Shown piece after piece: positions 36,535 through 44,591 of a DNA stretch of 64,000 nucleotides (its first letter is position 1; every line of letters begins with the position of its first letter). This DNA comes from DASQYE01 sp035940775 (GTDB taxonomy: Bacteria; Acidobacteriota; Blastocatellia; Pyrinomonadales; Pyrinomonadaceae). The stretch is from contig DASZEN010000011.1 in the NCBI GenBank assembly GCA_035940775.1, positions 294,888 through 358,887 on the forward strand. The letters run 5' to 3'. The notes under the pieces were generated by a model that searched no databases, had not been told where the DNA came from, and saw only the letters and a program-made list of their open reading frames with translations. Both the position numbers and the translations under genes were made by a program.

Positions 36535-38192
36535 ACAGCACTGCGAAGAGCCGTAGACGCGAGGACATGGTAGATAGCGAAGTGTCAACGCGCCCGCCCG
36601 ACCCGGCACCTTTCGGCCCGACACCTTCAGCGGCGCACGCTTCATCCCTCCGCCCTCATCCCTTCGCCCTTCGTTCCTCCATTCGTTCCTGGCTTGACCG
36701 TGCGGTTATCGTCTGTCTCTTTTTGTTGGCGGTCTGTGCGCCGCACTCGATTGCGGCGACGCAGGTCGCGTGGGCCAGCGGGATGCTCTTCTGGGTCGTG
36801 CGCCTGTTGATGCGTCCGCGCCCTCGCCTTCAACGAACGCCGCTCGATTATGCGCTGCTGGGGTTCTTTATCCTCACGGTGATCTCTTCGCTCGTGTCCT
36901 ACGATCCCCTGATTTCCATAGGGAAACTGCGCGGCGCGAGCCTCTTTACCATTGTTTACCTGGTGGCTGAAAACGTCTCCTCGAAACGCGCGCTGCGTTA
37001 TCTGACTTACGCCCTGATCGCATCGTGCATGATTAACGTCGTCTACGTGTTGGCGGAGCGCGCGGTCGGGCGCGGCGTCAAGGTCGCGGGCTTAACGCAA
37101 GCGGGCCCTCTTTACGCCGCCGGAGTCAGGGATGGTGACACGCTGCTCGAAGTCGATGGCCGCGCGCTCCACAATCCGGAAGAACTGCTCGCGGCGCTCT
37201 CGTCATCTTCGGACAGCGACGGAGCAGGCACAGGCAACGCTCCGCCGCCGCAGCCGCCCGCGCGGGTCAGGATTTATCGTTACGAATGGACGCCGACCTT
37301 CGAGGTCGCGCGCGGCCAGTTGCAGGCGGGTGCGACGACGCTCAAGCGGCTCGGCATTGAAGGCTGGTCGCGCGGGCGCGACTGGCGCGCGTCCGGCTTC
37401 TACGGCCACTACACTACATACGCGGAGGCGCTTCAATTGATAGCGTCGCTCGCGCTGGGGCTGCTGATCGCGCTGCGAAAGTGGAGGACGCGCGCGGCGG
37501 CGTTGCTGATACTGACGCTCTTTGGGCTCTGCCTCGCCCTGCTTTTAACCGTCACGCGCGCATCGTGGCTGGCGTTTCTACTCTCTTCGTCGTTGATCGT
37601 ACTATTGGGCGCGAGCCGCCGGACGGCCCTGATCCTTGCCGCCTGCGCCGTGCCAGTCATCCTCGCCGGGCTCTTCGTCTTACAACAGAAGCGCAACGTC
37701 AGCTTCTTTGATTCGAGGGACGACTCCATCAACTGGCGCAAGACTGTTCAGCGCGAGGGTCTGCACCTGCTCGCGAGCAAGCCGCGACATCTACTCGTGG
37801 GCGTCGGCATGGACTCCATCAAACGATACTGGCGCGAGTGGGGACTCTTCGACAACGGGCGGATTCCGATGGGCCACATGCACTCCACGCCCTTGCAACT
37901 GGCGGTCGAGAGAGGCGTTCCTACGCTCGTCGCGTGGCTTATCCTCGTCGGCCTCTACGCGCGCATGCTATGGCGAGGCGTCGTGAGCAGCAGGGATACG
38001 GGCGGGTGGGTTGAGCGAGGCGTTATGCTCGGCGCGTTGGGCGGACTCGTCGGATTCTTAGCGAGCGGTTTGGTTCACTATAACTTCGGCGACTCCGAGG
38101 TGGCTATGATCTTCTACTTCATCATGGGCCTCAGCCTCGTCGTCGAAAGGCAGGCCCGGTCGCAAAGCGGCGCGACGGAAAGCGACGCATAA
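36519..38192 (+). CDS. O-antigen ligase/polymerase family protein with PDZ-like insert
   Basis: A 557-residue multi-spanning membrane protein. Residues 1-60 are largely repeat-derived. TM helices follow from about residue 62, and the C-terminal Wzy_C-type periplasmic loop has RDDSINWRKTVQREGLHLLA and GVGMDSIKRYWREWG. Between TM helices, residues about 185-260 read as a PDZ-like module (TQAGPLYAAGVRDGDTLLEV followed by DGRALHNPEELLAAL), unusual for this family. It would join or polymerise glycan chains in the periplasm. ATG 36,519 or ATG 36,567 could be the start. It is the last gene before a strong terminator. Confidence 0.75.
   Translation: MRDEKNSTAKSRRREDMVDSEVSTRPPDPAPFGPTPSAAHASSLRPHPFALRSSIRSWLDRAVIVCLFLLAVCAPHSIAATQVAWASGMLFWVVRLLMRPRPRLQRTPLDYALLGFFILTVISSLVSYDPLISIGKLRGASLFTIVYLVAENVSSKRALRYLTYALIASCMINVVYVLAERAVGRGVKVAGLTQAGPLYAAGVRDGDTLLEVDGRALHNPEELLAALSSSSDSDGAGTGNAPPPQPPARVRIYRYEWTPTFEVARGQLQAGATTLKRLGIEGWSRGRDWRASGFYGHYTTYAEALQLIASLALGLLIALRKWRTRAAALLILTLFGLCLALLLTVTRASWLAFLLSSSLIVLLGASRRTALILAACAVPVILAGLFVLQQKRNVSFFDSRDDSINWRKTVQREGLHLLASKPRHLLVGVGMDSIKRYWREWGLFDNGRIPMGHMHSTPLQLAVERGVPTLVAWLILVGLYARMLWRGVVSSRDTGGWVERGVMLGALGGLVGFLASGLVHYNFGDSEVAMIFYFIMGLSLVVERQARSQSGATESDA
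36640..36690 (-). repeat. Dispersed GATGAGGG-type repeat, copy 4 (right arm, in frame)
   Basis: The inverted arm CTTCATCCCTCCGCCCTCAT and following TTCGTTCCTCCATTCG lie inside the O-antigen ligase gene and are translated as ASSLRPHPFALRSSIRS, residues about 41-57. Confidence 0.55.
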
Positions 38193-38316
38193 GCCCTGCG
38201 GTTTGAACTTAAGCACGGAGCTTACGCGACGGCCCTCTTCTCGTGCTGGAAGACACAGGCAATGGAGAGCGTTCGCGTGAGCTTTTTGTGAGAGCGGAGC
38301 AGGTTTCTCAAAACAC

Positions 38317-38357
38317 AAAAAGGCGGGTGGAGCCCATCATCTCCACCCGCCCTTTTT
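38317..38357. terminator. Strong bidirectional rho-independent terminator
   Basis: GGCGGGTGGAG (38,322-38,332) pairs perfectly with CTCCACCCGCC (38,341-38,351) around an 8-nt loop, flanked by AAAAA and TTTTT. It lies between the convergent polysaccharide cluster and the protease gene and can end transcripts from both. Confidence 0.88.
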
Positions 38358-38381
38358 ATGGTGAGGTTCCCCCTCGGATAA

Positions 38382-38840
38382 TTAGTCGCTCAGCAGGATT
38401 CCCTCGCTCAAGAGAATGCCTTCGCTCAGCAGGATGCCGTCGCCGACCAGGATTCCCTCACTCAGCAGGATACCTTCACTCAGGAGGATACCTTCACTCA
38501 GGAGGATTCCCTCGCTCAGCAGAATCCCTTCGCTCAGCAGGATTCCCTCGCTTAGAAGGATGCCTTCACTCAAGAGGATTCCCTCGCTCAAGAGAATGCC
38601 TTCGCTCAAGAGGATGCCTTCACTCAGTAGAATGCCTTCGCTCAAGAGGATACCGTCACCGACCAGGATACCTTCGCTCAGGAGGATTCCCTCGCTCAAC
38701 AGGATTCCCTCACTCAGTAGAATCCCCTCGCTCAAGAGAATGCCTTCGCTCAAAAGGATGCCGTCGCCGACCAGTATGCCGTTGCTCAGTACCCATCCCT
38801 CGCTCAGTAGAATGCCTTCGCTCAGTAGAATGCCGTTGAC
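38382..38840 (-). repeat. Tandem 18-bp repeat array encoding ILLSEG hexads
   Basis: About 25 in-frame 18-bp units translated as ILLSEG, interspersed with three ILVGDG units and one WVLSNG. Codon choice varies between units (TCG/TCA/CTC forms), so selection appears to act on the protein and not only on recent duplication. Confidence 0.9.
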
Positions 38841-40448
38841 GACGATGGGATGGTCGCCGAAGATCACGCCATCCGCGTAGATCACGTGAACGTTGGAGGC
38901 AACCGTTTCGCCGCCGATGGTCACATTGCCGAGCCCGCTCATCGTCATCTTACCGTTGAAGAGACGGTCGCCAGCGACCAGCTTATCGGCGTTCGGCACT
39001 ATGGCCTGCGCCATCGCGGTCGCGCCAGCCGTGTTGACCTGCCCCGCGCCCTGCGTCACGACGCTCTGCGATTTGTTGCCGAACGTCATGCCGGGCAGCG
39101 ATTCAGCCGTCCGCATGAGCGTCGCTTTGACGAGGTGCGGAGTCAGGGACTTGTTGGCCTGGAGCATCAGCGCCACCGTTCCCGAAACGACCGGGGCGGC
39201 GAACGACGTGCCGGAGTATTTGAAGTAAGCATTCGGCGTTCCCATGTCCGACACGGGCTGCTGCACGTTCTGCGGAAGCTTCGAGTTGAAGGTCGGGTTC
39301 GATTCCTGCGACATGGCTGCGATCATGCGTGCGCCGGGCGCGACGACATCGGGCTTGGAGAGATGATCGAACAGCGTCGGGCCTTTGGATGAATACTGGG
39401 CTACGAAATCGTCCGAACGCTTCACGGTCGAGCGATTGTCCGTGGCTCCGACCGTGATGACGTAAGGACTGTTGGCGGGGCTGCTGATTGATCCGTAGGC
39501 TATCTGATAGAGCGGCTTGCCCTGGTTGTCATAACCGATAACGCGGTCTGTGTGGCCGTAGTTTCCGGCGCTGGCGACGACGACCAGTCCCGCGCGCACT
39601 GCCTGCTCGACGGCTTTGCAAAGGGGGTCTGTTTCGTAAGACTCGCGGACGGGCGCGCCCATGCTCATGTTGATGATGCGAATCTGGTAGCGCGCGCTGT
39701 TGACGATGGCCCAGTTGATCGCGCTCAGCACGGTGCTCGTGCGCGCCGATCCGTTCTCGTCCAACACGCGAAGGTCAACGAGGCTCGCTTCCGGGGCGAT
39801 GCCCGCGTAGTTGCCAGCGTAACCGCTCGATGCCGCGCCGTTGCCAGCCGCCACGCTCGCCACGCCCGTACCGTGACCGAAAGCGTCGCCGCTACGTGCG
39901 CTGCCGGTGAAATCAACCGCCGTGAGAATGCGCGACTTGCCGTTGCTGTTGAAGTCCGGGTGGCTCGAGCTGATGCCGCTGTCGAGCACGGCGATGGTAA
40001 CGCCCTTGCCGGTCAACTTCGCTCCGCCCGTTGCGCCTGCCTGCGCCTGCGCCGCACCCGTCGTCTCGGCTGCGAAACTTCCCTGCGACTTCACAGCGCG
40101 GTCGGGCGAGATGTAATCGATATCAGAGCGTGCGGCGAGGCTCGAAAGAGCGCTGGCCGGAACGTCTGCGACCATCACATCGAGCGCCTCGTAGCCGTTG
40201 CGCTTTGAGCCACCGGCGTTCCTGAGCGCGCTCTCCTGAGCGGCTGACGGACGGCCCTTGGTTTGAATGATAACGCGCACGGAGCCGGTCGCATTGCCGG
40301 ATTCGAGTTCGGGGGCCAGTTTTTTATGAGCTTGTCCCTGCGCCTTATTGCTTTCGTCCGTGTTTGAGGCGGCGAACGTCGTCAGCGGCGCGACCGAGAT
40401 GAGCACCAGGCTGATTAGAATTAAGCAAGCTGTGATTCGGCGTAACAT
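38382..40448 (-). CDS. Secreted S8 (subtilisin-like) peptidase with hexapeptide-repeat tail
   Basis: About 688 residues from the ATG at 40,448; an ATG seven codons upstream exists, but AAAGGA nine nt before the inner ATG favours the latter. Signal peptide (ITACLILISLVLISVAPLTT), an I9-type propeptide ending near YISPDRAVK, then the catalytic triad: Asp in IAVLDSGISSSHPDF, His in AFGHGTGVASVAAG, Ser in YSGTSFAAPVVSG. After the catalytic domain come about 25 hexapeptides to the stop, a period that could form a parallel beta-solenoid or an adhesive strip. The protein should be exported; the tail may tether it to the envelope. Substrate unknown. Confidence 0.87.
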   Translation of the reverse strand: MLRRITACLILISLVLISVAPLTTFAASNTDESNKAQGQAHKKLAPELESGNATGSVRVIIQTKGRPSAAQESALRNAGGSKRNGYEALDVMVADVPASALSSLAARSDIDYISPDRAVKSQGSFAAETTGAAQAQAGATGGAKLTGKGVTIAVLDSGISSSHPDFNSNGKSRILTAVDFTGSARSGDAFGHGTGVASVAAGNGAASSGYAGNYAGIAPEASLVDLRVLDENGSARTSTVLSAINWAIVNSARYQIRIINMSMGAPVRESYETDPLCKAVEQAVRAGLVVVASAGNYGHTDRVIGYDNQGKPLYQIAYGSISSPANSPYVITVGATDNRSTVKRSDDFVAQYSSKGPTLFDHLSKPDVVAPGARMIAAMSQESNPTFNSKLPQNVQQPVSDMGTPNAYFKYSGTSFAAPVVSGTVALMLQANKSLTPHLVKATLMRTAESLPGMTFGNKSQSVVTQGAGQVNTAGATAMAQAIVPNADKLVAGDRLFNGKMTMSGLGNVTIGGETVASNVHVIYADGVIFGDHPIVVNGILLSEGILLSEGWVLSNGILVGDGILLSEGILLSEGILLSEGILLSEGILLSEGILVGDGILLSEGILLSEGILLSEGILLSEGILLSEGILLSEGILLSEGILLSEGILLSEGILLSEGILLSEGILVGDGILLSEGILLSEGILLSD

Positions 40449-40469
40449 GATGGGGAATCCTTTCTTCAT

Positions 40470-40860
40470 CTTCTCTGTGCCTCTCGATCAAAGCCGCACT
40501 TTTAATTGCGAGGGGAAAACCGGCACAGTGTCAAATTCTTTGTGATTTTAATTAGCAGATCGTCAACAGGGGTCGCAAAGGCGTGTGAGGCGCGCCGCAC
40601 CGGCTCAAAGCTCAAGGCCGCTTTACCTTGAACCAGTGTTCCTGTCAACGATCCGCCCTCCCCCATTACAAGCCTCATGCCACGCCCACCAGACCCTCCA
40701 CCCCATCCCCTAACACTTTTATTTACGGCAACTTACCACCAACCCACGCGCGCCCCACACAACTCCCCACACCACCACCCGAAATGAATACCAAGTATCC
40801 ACTTCCAAAGCCTAAAACCCATCTTTGCGCTTTTTCCTCGGATATTCGACGATCTACCAA
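40470..40860. other. Gene-free boundary stretch, C-rich part
   Basis: No convincing gene. From about 40,645 to 40,790 the + strand is very C-rich and G-poor. On the minus strand GGGG, GGGG, GGG and GGG runs (40,685-40,710) with loops of 2, 4 and 6 nt fit the canonical intramolecular G-quadruplex pattern. This lies at the transition from high-GC cluster DNA to the AT-richer transposon array. Confidence 0.55.
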
Positions 40861-40896
40861 AGTGGTAACGAAGTATACAGTGGTAATAGAGTATAC
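40861..40896 (+). repeat. Two 18-bp tandem repeats next to the array boundary
   Basis: AGTGGTAACGAAGTATAC (40,861-40,878) is followed directly by AGTGGTAATAGAGTATAC (40,879-40,896), 15/18 identical. Each ends in the palindrome GTATAC. The second runs into the first junction core CATACGTGAG. Confidence 0.7.
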
Positions 40897-40972
40897 ATAC
40901 GTGAGGGCTTTGCCCCAAAAGTGCAAGACTTACACGACTTTTGGGGCAAACAGCGATTCTGCCTCAAAAGTC
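40896..40972 (+). repeat. Junction J1: array left boundary and left end of module M1
   Basis: The core CATACGTGAG (40,896-40,905) is followed by the left end of M1. Site 1 (40,909-40,922, TTTGCCCCAAAAGT) and its perfect inverted copy (40,937-40,950, ACTTTTGGGGCAAA) make a 14-bp stem; a further direct site CCTCAAAAGT starts at 40,962, 49 bp after site 1. Unlike the other junctions there is no module end to its left, so this marks the outer edge. Confidence 0.8.
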
Positions 40973-41068
40973 AGAGCGGAGGTGCAAGTAAATGACTAAC
41001 ACCTCTAGCTTCGCATTTCTGCATAAAAAATCGGTTTTGGAGGGTCGAAAGTTTGATAGGCTTTCGCC

Positions 41069-41947
41069 ATGCGGAAACTGCTTAGAACATTCAAAGCGGT
41101 GCTCGCCTTCGTTTGGATGGGGTTTATTGAGGAGTTCAAGAGCGGCTGGGGGTACAAGCTTGTGAGTATCACCTCCGCTCTCTCTACCATTCTGACTTTT
41201 ACCGGGTTGTTCTTTACCATTCGCCTTCCGCTTCCGGCTCTGTCATGGAAGATTTGGCTCGCTCTATTCGCAATAGCCTTTGCCTTTCTCCTGCTGACTG
41301 TTTTTGTGTCTATCTACCACTTCCACATAAAAACCGTTAAGGAACTGAAGGCTGCCCATAAATCTGAAAAAGAAGGACTAGAGACAGAACGCAGTAGCCT
41401 TGTAGCTCAATTAAATCAAGAAACCAATATCAAAGGTGAGATCAAATGCGTTCATACGGATTTCAATTACCATGTAGCAAAAGAGGATGAGCGTTCTGAT
41501 TCTTTTGATTGTTACATTACACTCAATCTCATTATTTGGAATGAAGCTCAAAAAGGAACCAGCATCCGAGGGTTCGGATTGACGCTTATCTCAAGTGGAC
41601 GCGAGTTTAAGGGAGAGCGCACTTCAGTAGAAGATCTATTAATAGAGCGCGAGGTGTTGACTCATACTGCTTGGGAGTCAGAAAGCGAAAAAGAGTGCAT
41701 CAGATTAAAGGATTTGGGGAATGAAAACCATATCCCTCTAAGAGAGGGGCATAGAGAGGGCTGGCTGCGTTTTGTTATATTTAGATTACCCTTTTCTGAA
41801 ATGACCAACTACAAGCTGATAAAAGGTGCTCAGATCGTCGTTACTGTATTTGATAAAAGCAACAAGACATACAAGATTGTGGCTTCATCTTTCGAGCCTT
41901 GTGGAACAATTCGCAGATACTCGGCGCTTGATGATTTAATATATTGA
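41069..41947 (+). CDS. Two-TM protein with coiled coil and C-terminal domain, M1 cargo
   Basis: A 292-residue protein: a short N-terminal region, TM helices at about 30-52 and 60-85, a charged coiled-coil stretch (KELKAAHKSEKEGLETERSS), then a 170-residue soluble domain with no recognised family. It is convergent with the transposase and the two genes overlap by 12 nt at their 3' ends. The layout resembles the two-TM cargo product at 60,217, though sequence similarity is not obvious. Two-TM-plus-sensor proteins are common as membrane effectors in defence loci; here that is only a suggestion. Confidence 0.6.
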   Translation: MRKLLRTFKAVLAFVWMGFIEEFKSGWGYKLVSITSALSTILTFTGLFFTIRLPLPALSWKIWLALFAIAFAFLLLTVFVSIYHFHIKTVKELKAAHKSEKEGLETERSSLVAQLNQETNIKGEIKCVHTDFNYHVAKEDERSDSFDCYITLNLIIWNEAQKGTSIRGFGLTLISSGREFKGERTSVEDLLIEREVLTHTAWESESEKECIRLKDLGNENHIPLREGHREGWLRFVIFRLPFSEMTNYKLIKGAQIVVTVFDKSNKTYKIVASSFEPCGTIRRYSALDDLIY

Positions 41948-43456
41948 TTCATTCCAGAATATCGGTTCAATTCCAAGTTCATACATAGATTGAATGACAC
42001 AGCACAGATTATGAGCGAGGATTTTGCAGAGCACCTCATTGATCTGAGCGGTATGGGTCTTGCTTCGTAGCCTCTCGCCAAATTTACGCTTTATCATAGA
42101 GAACGTCGCTTCTACATTTGAACGCTTGTGATATTGCTGGGTGAAGTATTCCCGATTGTAAGAGTAGAAATGATACATGCGCTGCCATACTTGAGTCTGC
42201 CGCTTGTCCTTAGAGTTGGCAGTAGCGTTTGACTTGAAATCAATAAAAGGTTGCGCGCCCTTGATAAGCACAAGCTGCAAGTTCTTTGAGCCAGAGTAAG
42301 CTTTGTCGGCAGATACTTGATTCATCACGAAGTTACGCGATGTTTGATTGACCAGCGGAGCGAACTGCGGATAGTCGCCAGCATGCGCGTCAGTGATCTC
42401 AACGCTCGTCACGATGTTTGTTTTGACGCCACACATGAGATGGACTTTAAGCCAATCCTGTCTGTTCACTTCGTTCGGTTTCTTCTCTCCATACACAGTG
42501 CGAGTCCCGCCCCACTTAGCCTCTGACCATTTCTGATAGACGCCAGTGGAAAAGCCTGAGCTATCTACAGTGAAGTCAAACTCTACGGTTTTTAGCGGCA
42601 AACTGGACTCGACGATGAGTTGCTTGAGATAATCAGTTAAGTCTTTGCTTTCAAGGTAGCGAAAGATAGAGTTGTAGTGCGGCATCATCTGAAGATAACA
42701 ACGCCTTTTAGCTTCCGTCAGGTCTGACATAAAGCGACGGCCTGATAGCATCGAATAGATTTTGAAACAGCAGGCGAAGATTCGATCAGCGATGGGCACG
42801 CGAGGTCGGCCCATGTGCTGAATAGGTTCTTCGATATTCTGGCAAAGTTCGTAAAGCAGTTCTTGGAACTTGGCTTTCTCGGTAGTCTGCGCGAGATTGT
42901 ATTCATGCCATTCCTGTTTATACGTTGGCTTAGCTTTCTTTTCAGGAACGGGGATCTGCATACTGCTCTCTAGTTGCTGAGCGGCTTCGGCAGCATAGAT
43001 GTGTTTGCACTTCAACCTATGAGATTCAAAGTCGAGGCATGTGCAGGTTTGCAGGAATAGATTGACTGTATATTTCCTGGAGCTAGTTTGAGAGGGAACG
43101 ATCCAGACGTTTCCTTCACGATTGATCTCTTGAGATGTGGCTATCTCTAGCCCTCTGACCTGACGCGCTTCCATTGTGCACCCTTGCCTTCCTCCAGGCG
43201 ATTGCTGCACAATAGAAGTTGATTCGGCCTCAGCGTGCGCAATCACGTTGGGTTGATCGGCCTCGCTGGTTGTGTCAGCAACTAGCGGGGCTTTTACCTT
43301 TACTTGTTGCACGCATTGTACACCTTTTCTCCTATAAACACTAGAAAATAAAGGTCTTGGCAAGGCATGAGGAAAGAGACAAAGTTGCTCTGGAAAGAGC
43401 TTGCTTTGCTTCTCTTTTTCAGTTGATCGTCTAATCTGGTCGTGATATAAAGACAC
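41936..43456 (-). CDS. DDE transposase of M1, with SWIM zinc finger
   Basis: About 506 residues from a GTG whose position is uncertain. Residues about 125-150 contain CTCLDFESHRLKCKHIYAAE, the CxC...CxH pattern of a SWIM zinc finger, absent from the other array transposases. The catalytic part has MGRPRVPIADRIFA, Asp in VDSSGFSTG, Asp in VSADKAYSGSKN and Glu in the YREK signature YHKRSNVEATFSMIK (Y-2-R-3-E-6-K), placing it in the IS4/IS5-like superfamily. It ends LGIEPIFWNESIY. It would cut and join the 17-bp module ends. Confidence 0.88.
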   Translation of the reverse strand: MSLYHDQIRRSTEKEKQSKLFPEQLCLFPHALPRPLFSSVYRRKGVQCVQQVKVKAPLVADTTSEADQPNVIAHAEAESTSIVQQSPGGRQGCTMEARQVRGLEIATSQEINREGNVWIVPSQTSSRKYTVNLFLQTCTCLDFESHRLKCKHIYAAEAAQQLESSMQIPVPEKKAKPTYKQEWHEYNLAQTTEKAKFQELLYELCQNIEEPIQHMGRPRVPIADRIFACCFKIYSMLSGRRFMSDLTEAKRRCYLQMMPHYNSIFRYLESKDLTDYLKQLIVESSLPLKTVEFDFTVDSSGFSTGVYQKWSEAKWGGTRTVYGEKKPNEVNRQDWLKVHLMCGVKTNIVTSVEITDAHAGDYPQFAPLVNQTSRNFVMNQVSADKAYSGSKNLQLVLIKGAQPFIDFKSNATANSKDKRQTQVWQRMYHFYSYNREYFTQQYHKRSNVEATFSMIKRKFGERLRSKTHTAQINEVLCKILAHNLCCVIQSMYELGIEPIFWNESIY

Positions 43457-43579
43457 GTAGAGCTTACCGTCAAGACGGTTGATATTGGAACTGGCGGCTT
43501 GGAAACCTAAGTTCCATCTAAACTAGTTCTAAAGGCTAGGTCTGGTAGAAGCAACTATCAGACCTATTCGTTTCTATAG

Positions 43580-43786
43580 CTATCCCTCCTGTCTCAATCT
43601 CTTTTCAGACACACCGATAGTTTTTGATTCTGCTGACCGCCTACCAGCGATCTGCAATTCAGTGTCTCTGCGTATAGCCAAGTCTAAACTTCTTTGTCGC
43701 TGTATCCTTGCTTCAATAGAATCACGGCGATCTGGAGCCTTCGATTTACCCTGTTTCTTATGTGCGCTAGCTGAGCCTGTGCCCAT
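43580..43786 (-). CDS. Small basic protein, M1 cargo
   Basis: 68 residues, Arg/Lys/Ser/Gln-rich (MGTGSASAHKKQGKSK at the start). A GAGGAG ribosome-binding site six nt before the ATG supports translation. No known family. It is upstream of and in line with the transposase and could be a DNA-binding accessory or unrelated cargo. Confidence 0.5.
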   Translation of the reverse strand: MGTGSASAHKKQGKSKAPDRRDSIEARIQRQRSLDLAIRRDTELQIAGRRSAESKTIGVSEKRLRQEG

Positions 43787-43819
43787 GTTCTGCTCCTCAT
43801 CTTGTTTGGAAAAACAAAA

Positions 43820-43874
43820 AACTCGCCATGCAAAACCGACACGTCACCTGTGCTTGGGTTCTGCAAAGCGAGTT
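43820..43874. repeat. 17-bp imperfect inverted repeat
   Basis: AACTCGCCATGCAAAAC (43,820-43,836) and GTTCTGCAAAGCGAGTT (43,858-43,874) match at 14/17 as inverted arms, 21 nt apart, just upstream of the small basic protein. It could be an attenuator, a terminator for readthrough or a regulator site. Confidence 0.45.
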
Positions 43875-44058
43875 CTTAGTAACTTCGCGCGATCAGCAAC
43901 GCATTATTACTTAAAGACTCTCATAAATTTTCAATGATTACTAACACTATGGACAGTAGTAGAGCTGATCCTCTGCCTCCTTAGATCTCACGTTAGCAAC
44001 CAGCGCATCAAATAGCACATATGGTCTTTGGAATTCAAGCGATTCCAACAAGACGAAC

Positions 44059-44074
44059 TTTACTAAATAGTATG
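44059..44074. promoter_or_regulatory. Second copy of the TTTACTATATAGTAAA-type site
   Basis: TTTACTAAATAGTATG differs at three of 16 positions from the perfect palindrome at 44,435 and lies directly behind the XRE gene stop, so the gene is flanked by two similar sites. Confidence 0.4.
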
Positions 44075-44075
44075 T

Positions 44076-44390
44076 TTATTCGCGCATTAGCCTTCCGTGT
44101 TTCATAATCCATTTATTTCCGGGCTTCAACGGTAGATGATCCGGCAAGTCCTGCTCATCATCTACTAAAAATTCCATCGGAACACCCGCTACTCTTGCAT
44201 ACGCTAATAGCACCAAGAGAGGGGGCTCCCGCTTGTCCTTCTCGTACTCAGAAATAGACGCTGGATAAAGAGGCACTTTCTTACAGTTTAGACGTTCGAT
44301 CATCTGCTCTTGAGTGAGTTTAAGACCTGTGCGGATAGCGTGAAGTTTGTCGGCGAGGCGTTCAGGCTTCTGGCGATTCGAGCGTCCCAT
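44076..44390 (-). CDS. XRE-family regulator, M1
   Basis: A 104-residue helix-turn-helix protein: RTGLKLTQEQMIERLNCKKV, then ISEYEKDKREPPLLVLLAYA, the usual XRE recognition region. Its C-terminal DDEQDLPDHLPLKP resembles DDYLDLPKHLPAK of the M2 regulator at 51,012, so the two are homologues carried by different modules. It is divergent from the lipoprotein operon and probably represses itself and that operon through the palindrome at 44,435. Confidence 0.85.
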   Translation of the reverse strand: MGRSNRQKPERLADKLHAIRTGLKLTQEQMIERLNCKKVPLYPASISEYEKDKREPPLLVLLAYARVAGVPMEFLVDDEQDLPDHLPLKPGNKWIMKHGRLMRE

Positions 44391-44434
44391 CAGAGATTAC
44401 CTCCTGATAGGACGCGTGGACTTGACTTTCCGGG

Positions 44435-44450
44435 TTTACTATATAGTAAA
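44435..44450. promoter_or_regulatory. Perfect 16-bp palindrome, candidate XRE operator
   Basis: TTTACTATATAGTAAA is fully self-complementary and lies 45 nt upstream of the minus-strand XRE start, overlapping a TATAGT that could serve as a -10. It fits a dimeric XRE repressor. Confidence 0.55.
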
Positions 44451-44591
44451 ATCCGTCTGGAACAATTTGCATCTGCCAGGAATCCTCCCGAATTCCAGGC
44501 AGCCGTCATCACGGTTGCTGCGCGCCCCTGCTGCTCATTTGCTGCTACGATTATGCGCTCTGAAAGACAGAAACCTCAACGCAAGAAAACG

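Noticed and set aside
38382..38840. CRISPR array suggested by regular short repeats
   Set aside because: The units are contiguous 18-mers without spacers and stay in frame as ILLSEG codons of the protease.
38243..38880. Long plus-strand open frames opposite the repeat array
   Set aside because: They are antisense reflections of the 18-bp repeats, with low-complexity Ser/Arg/Pro products and no ribosome-binding site.
43662..43937. Plus-strand open frame opposite the small basic protein
   Set aside because: No ribosome-binding site or motif, while the minus-strand frame has GAGGAG at ideal distance.
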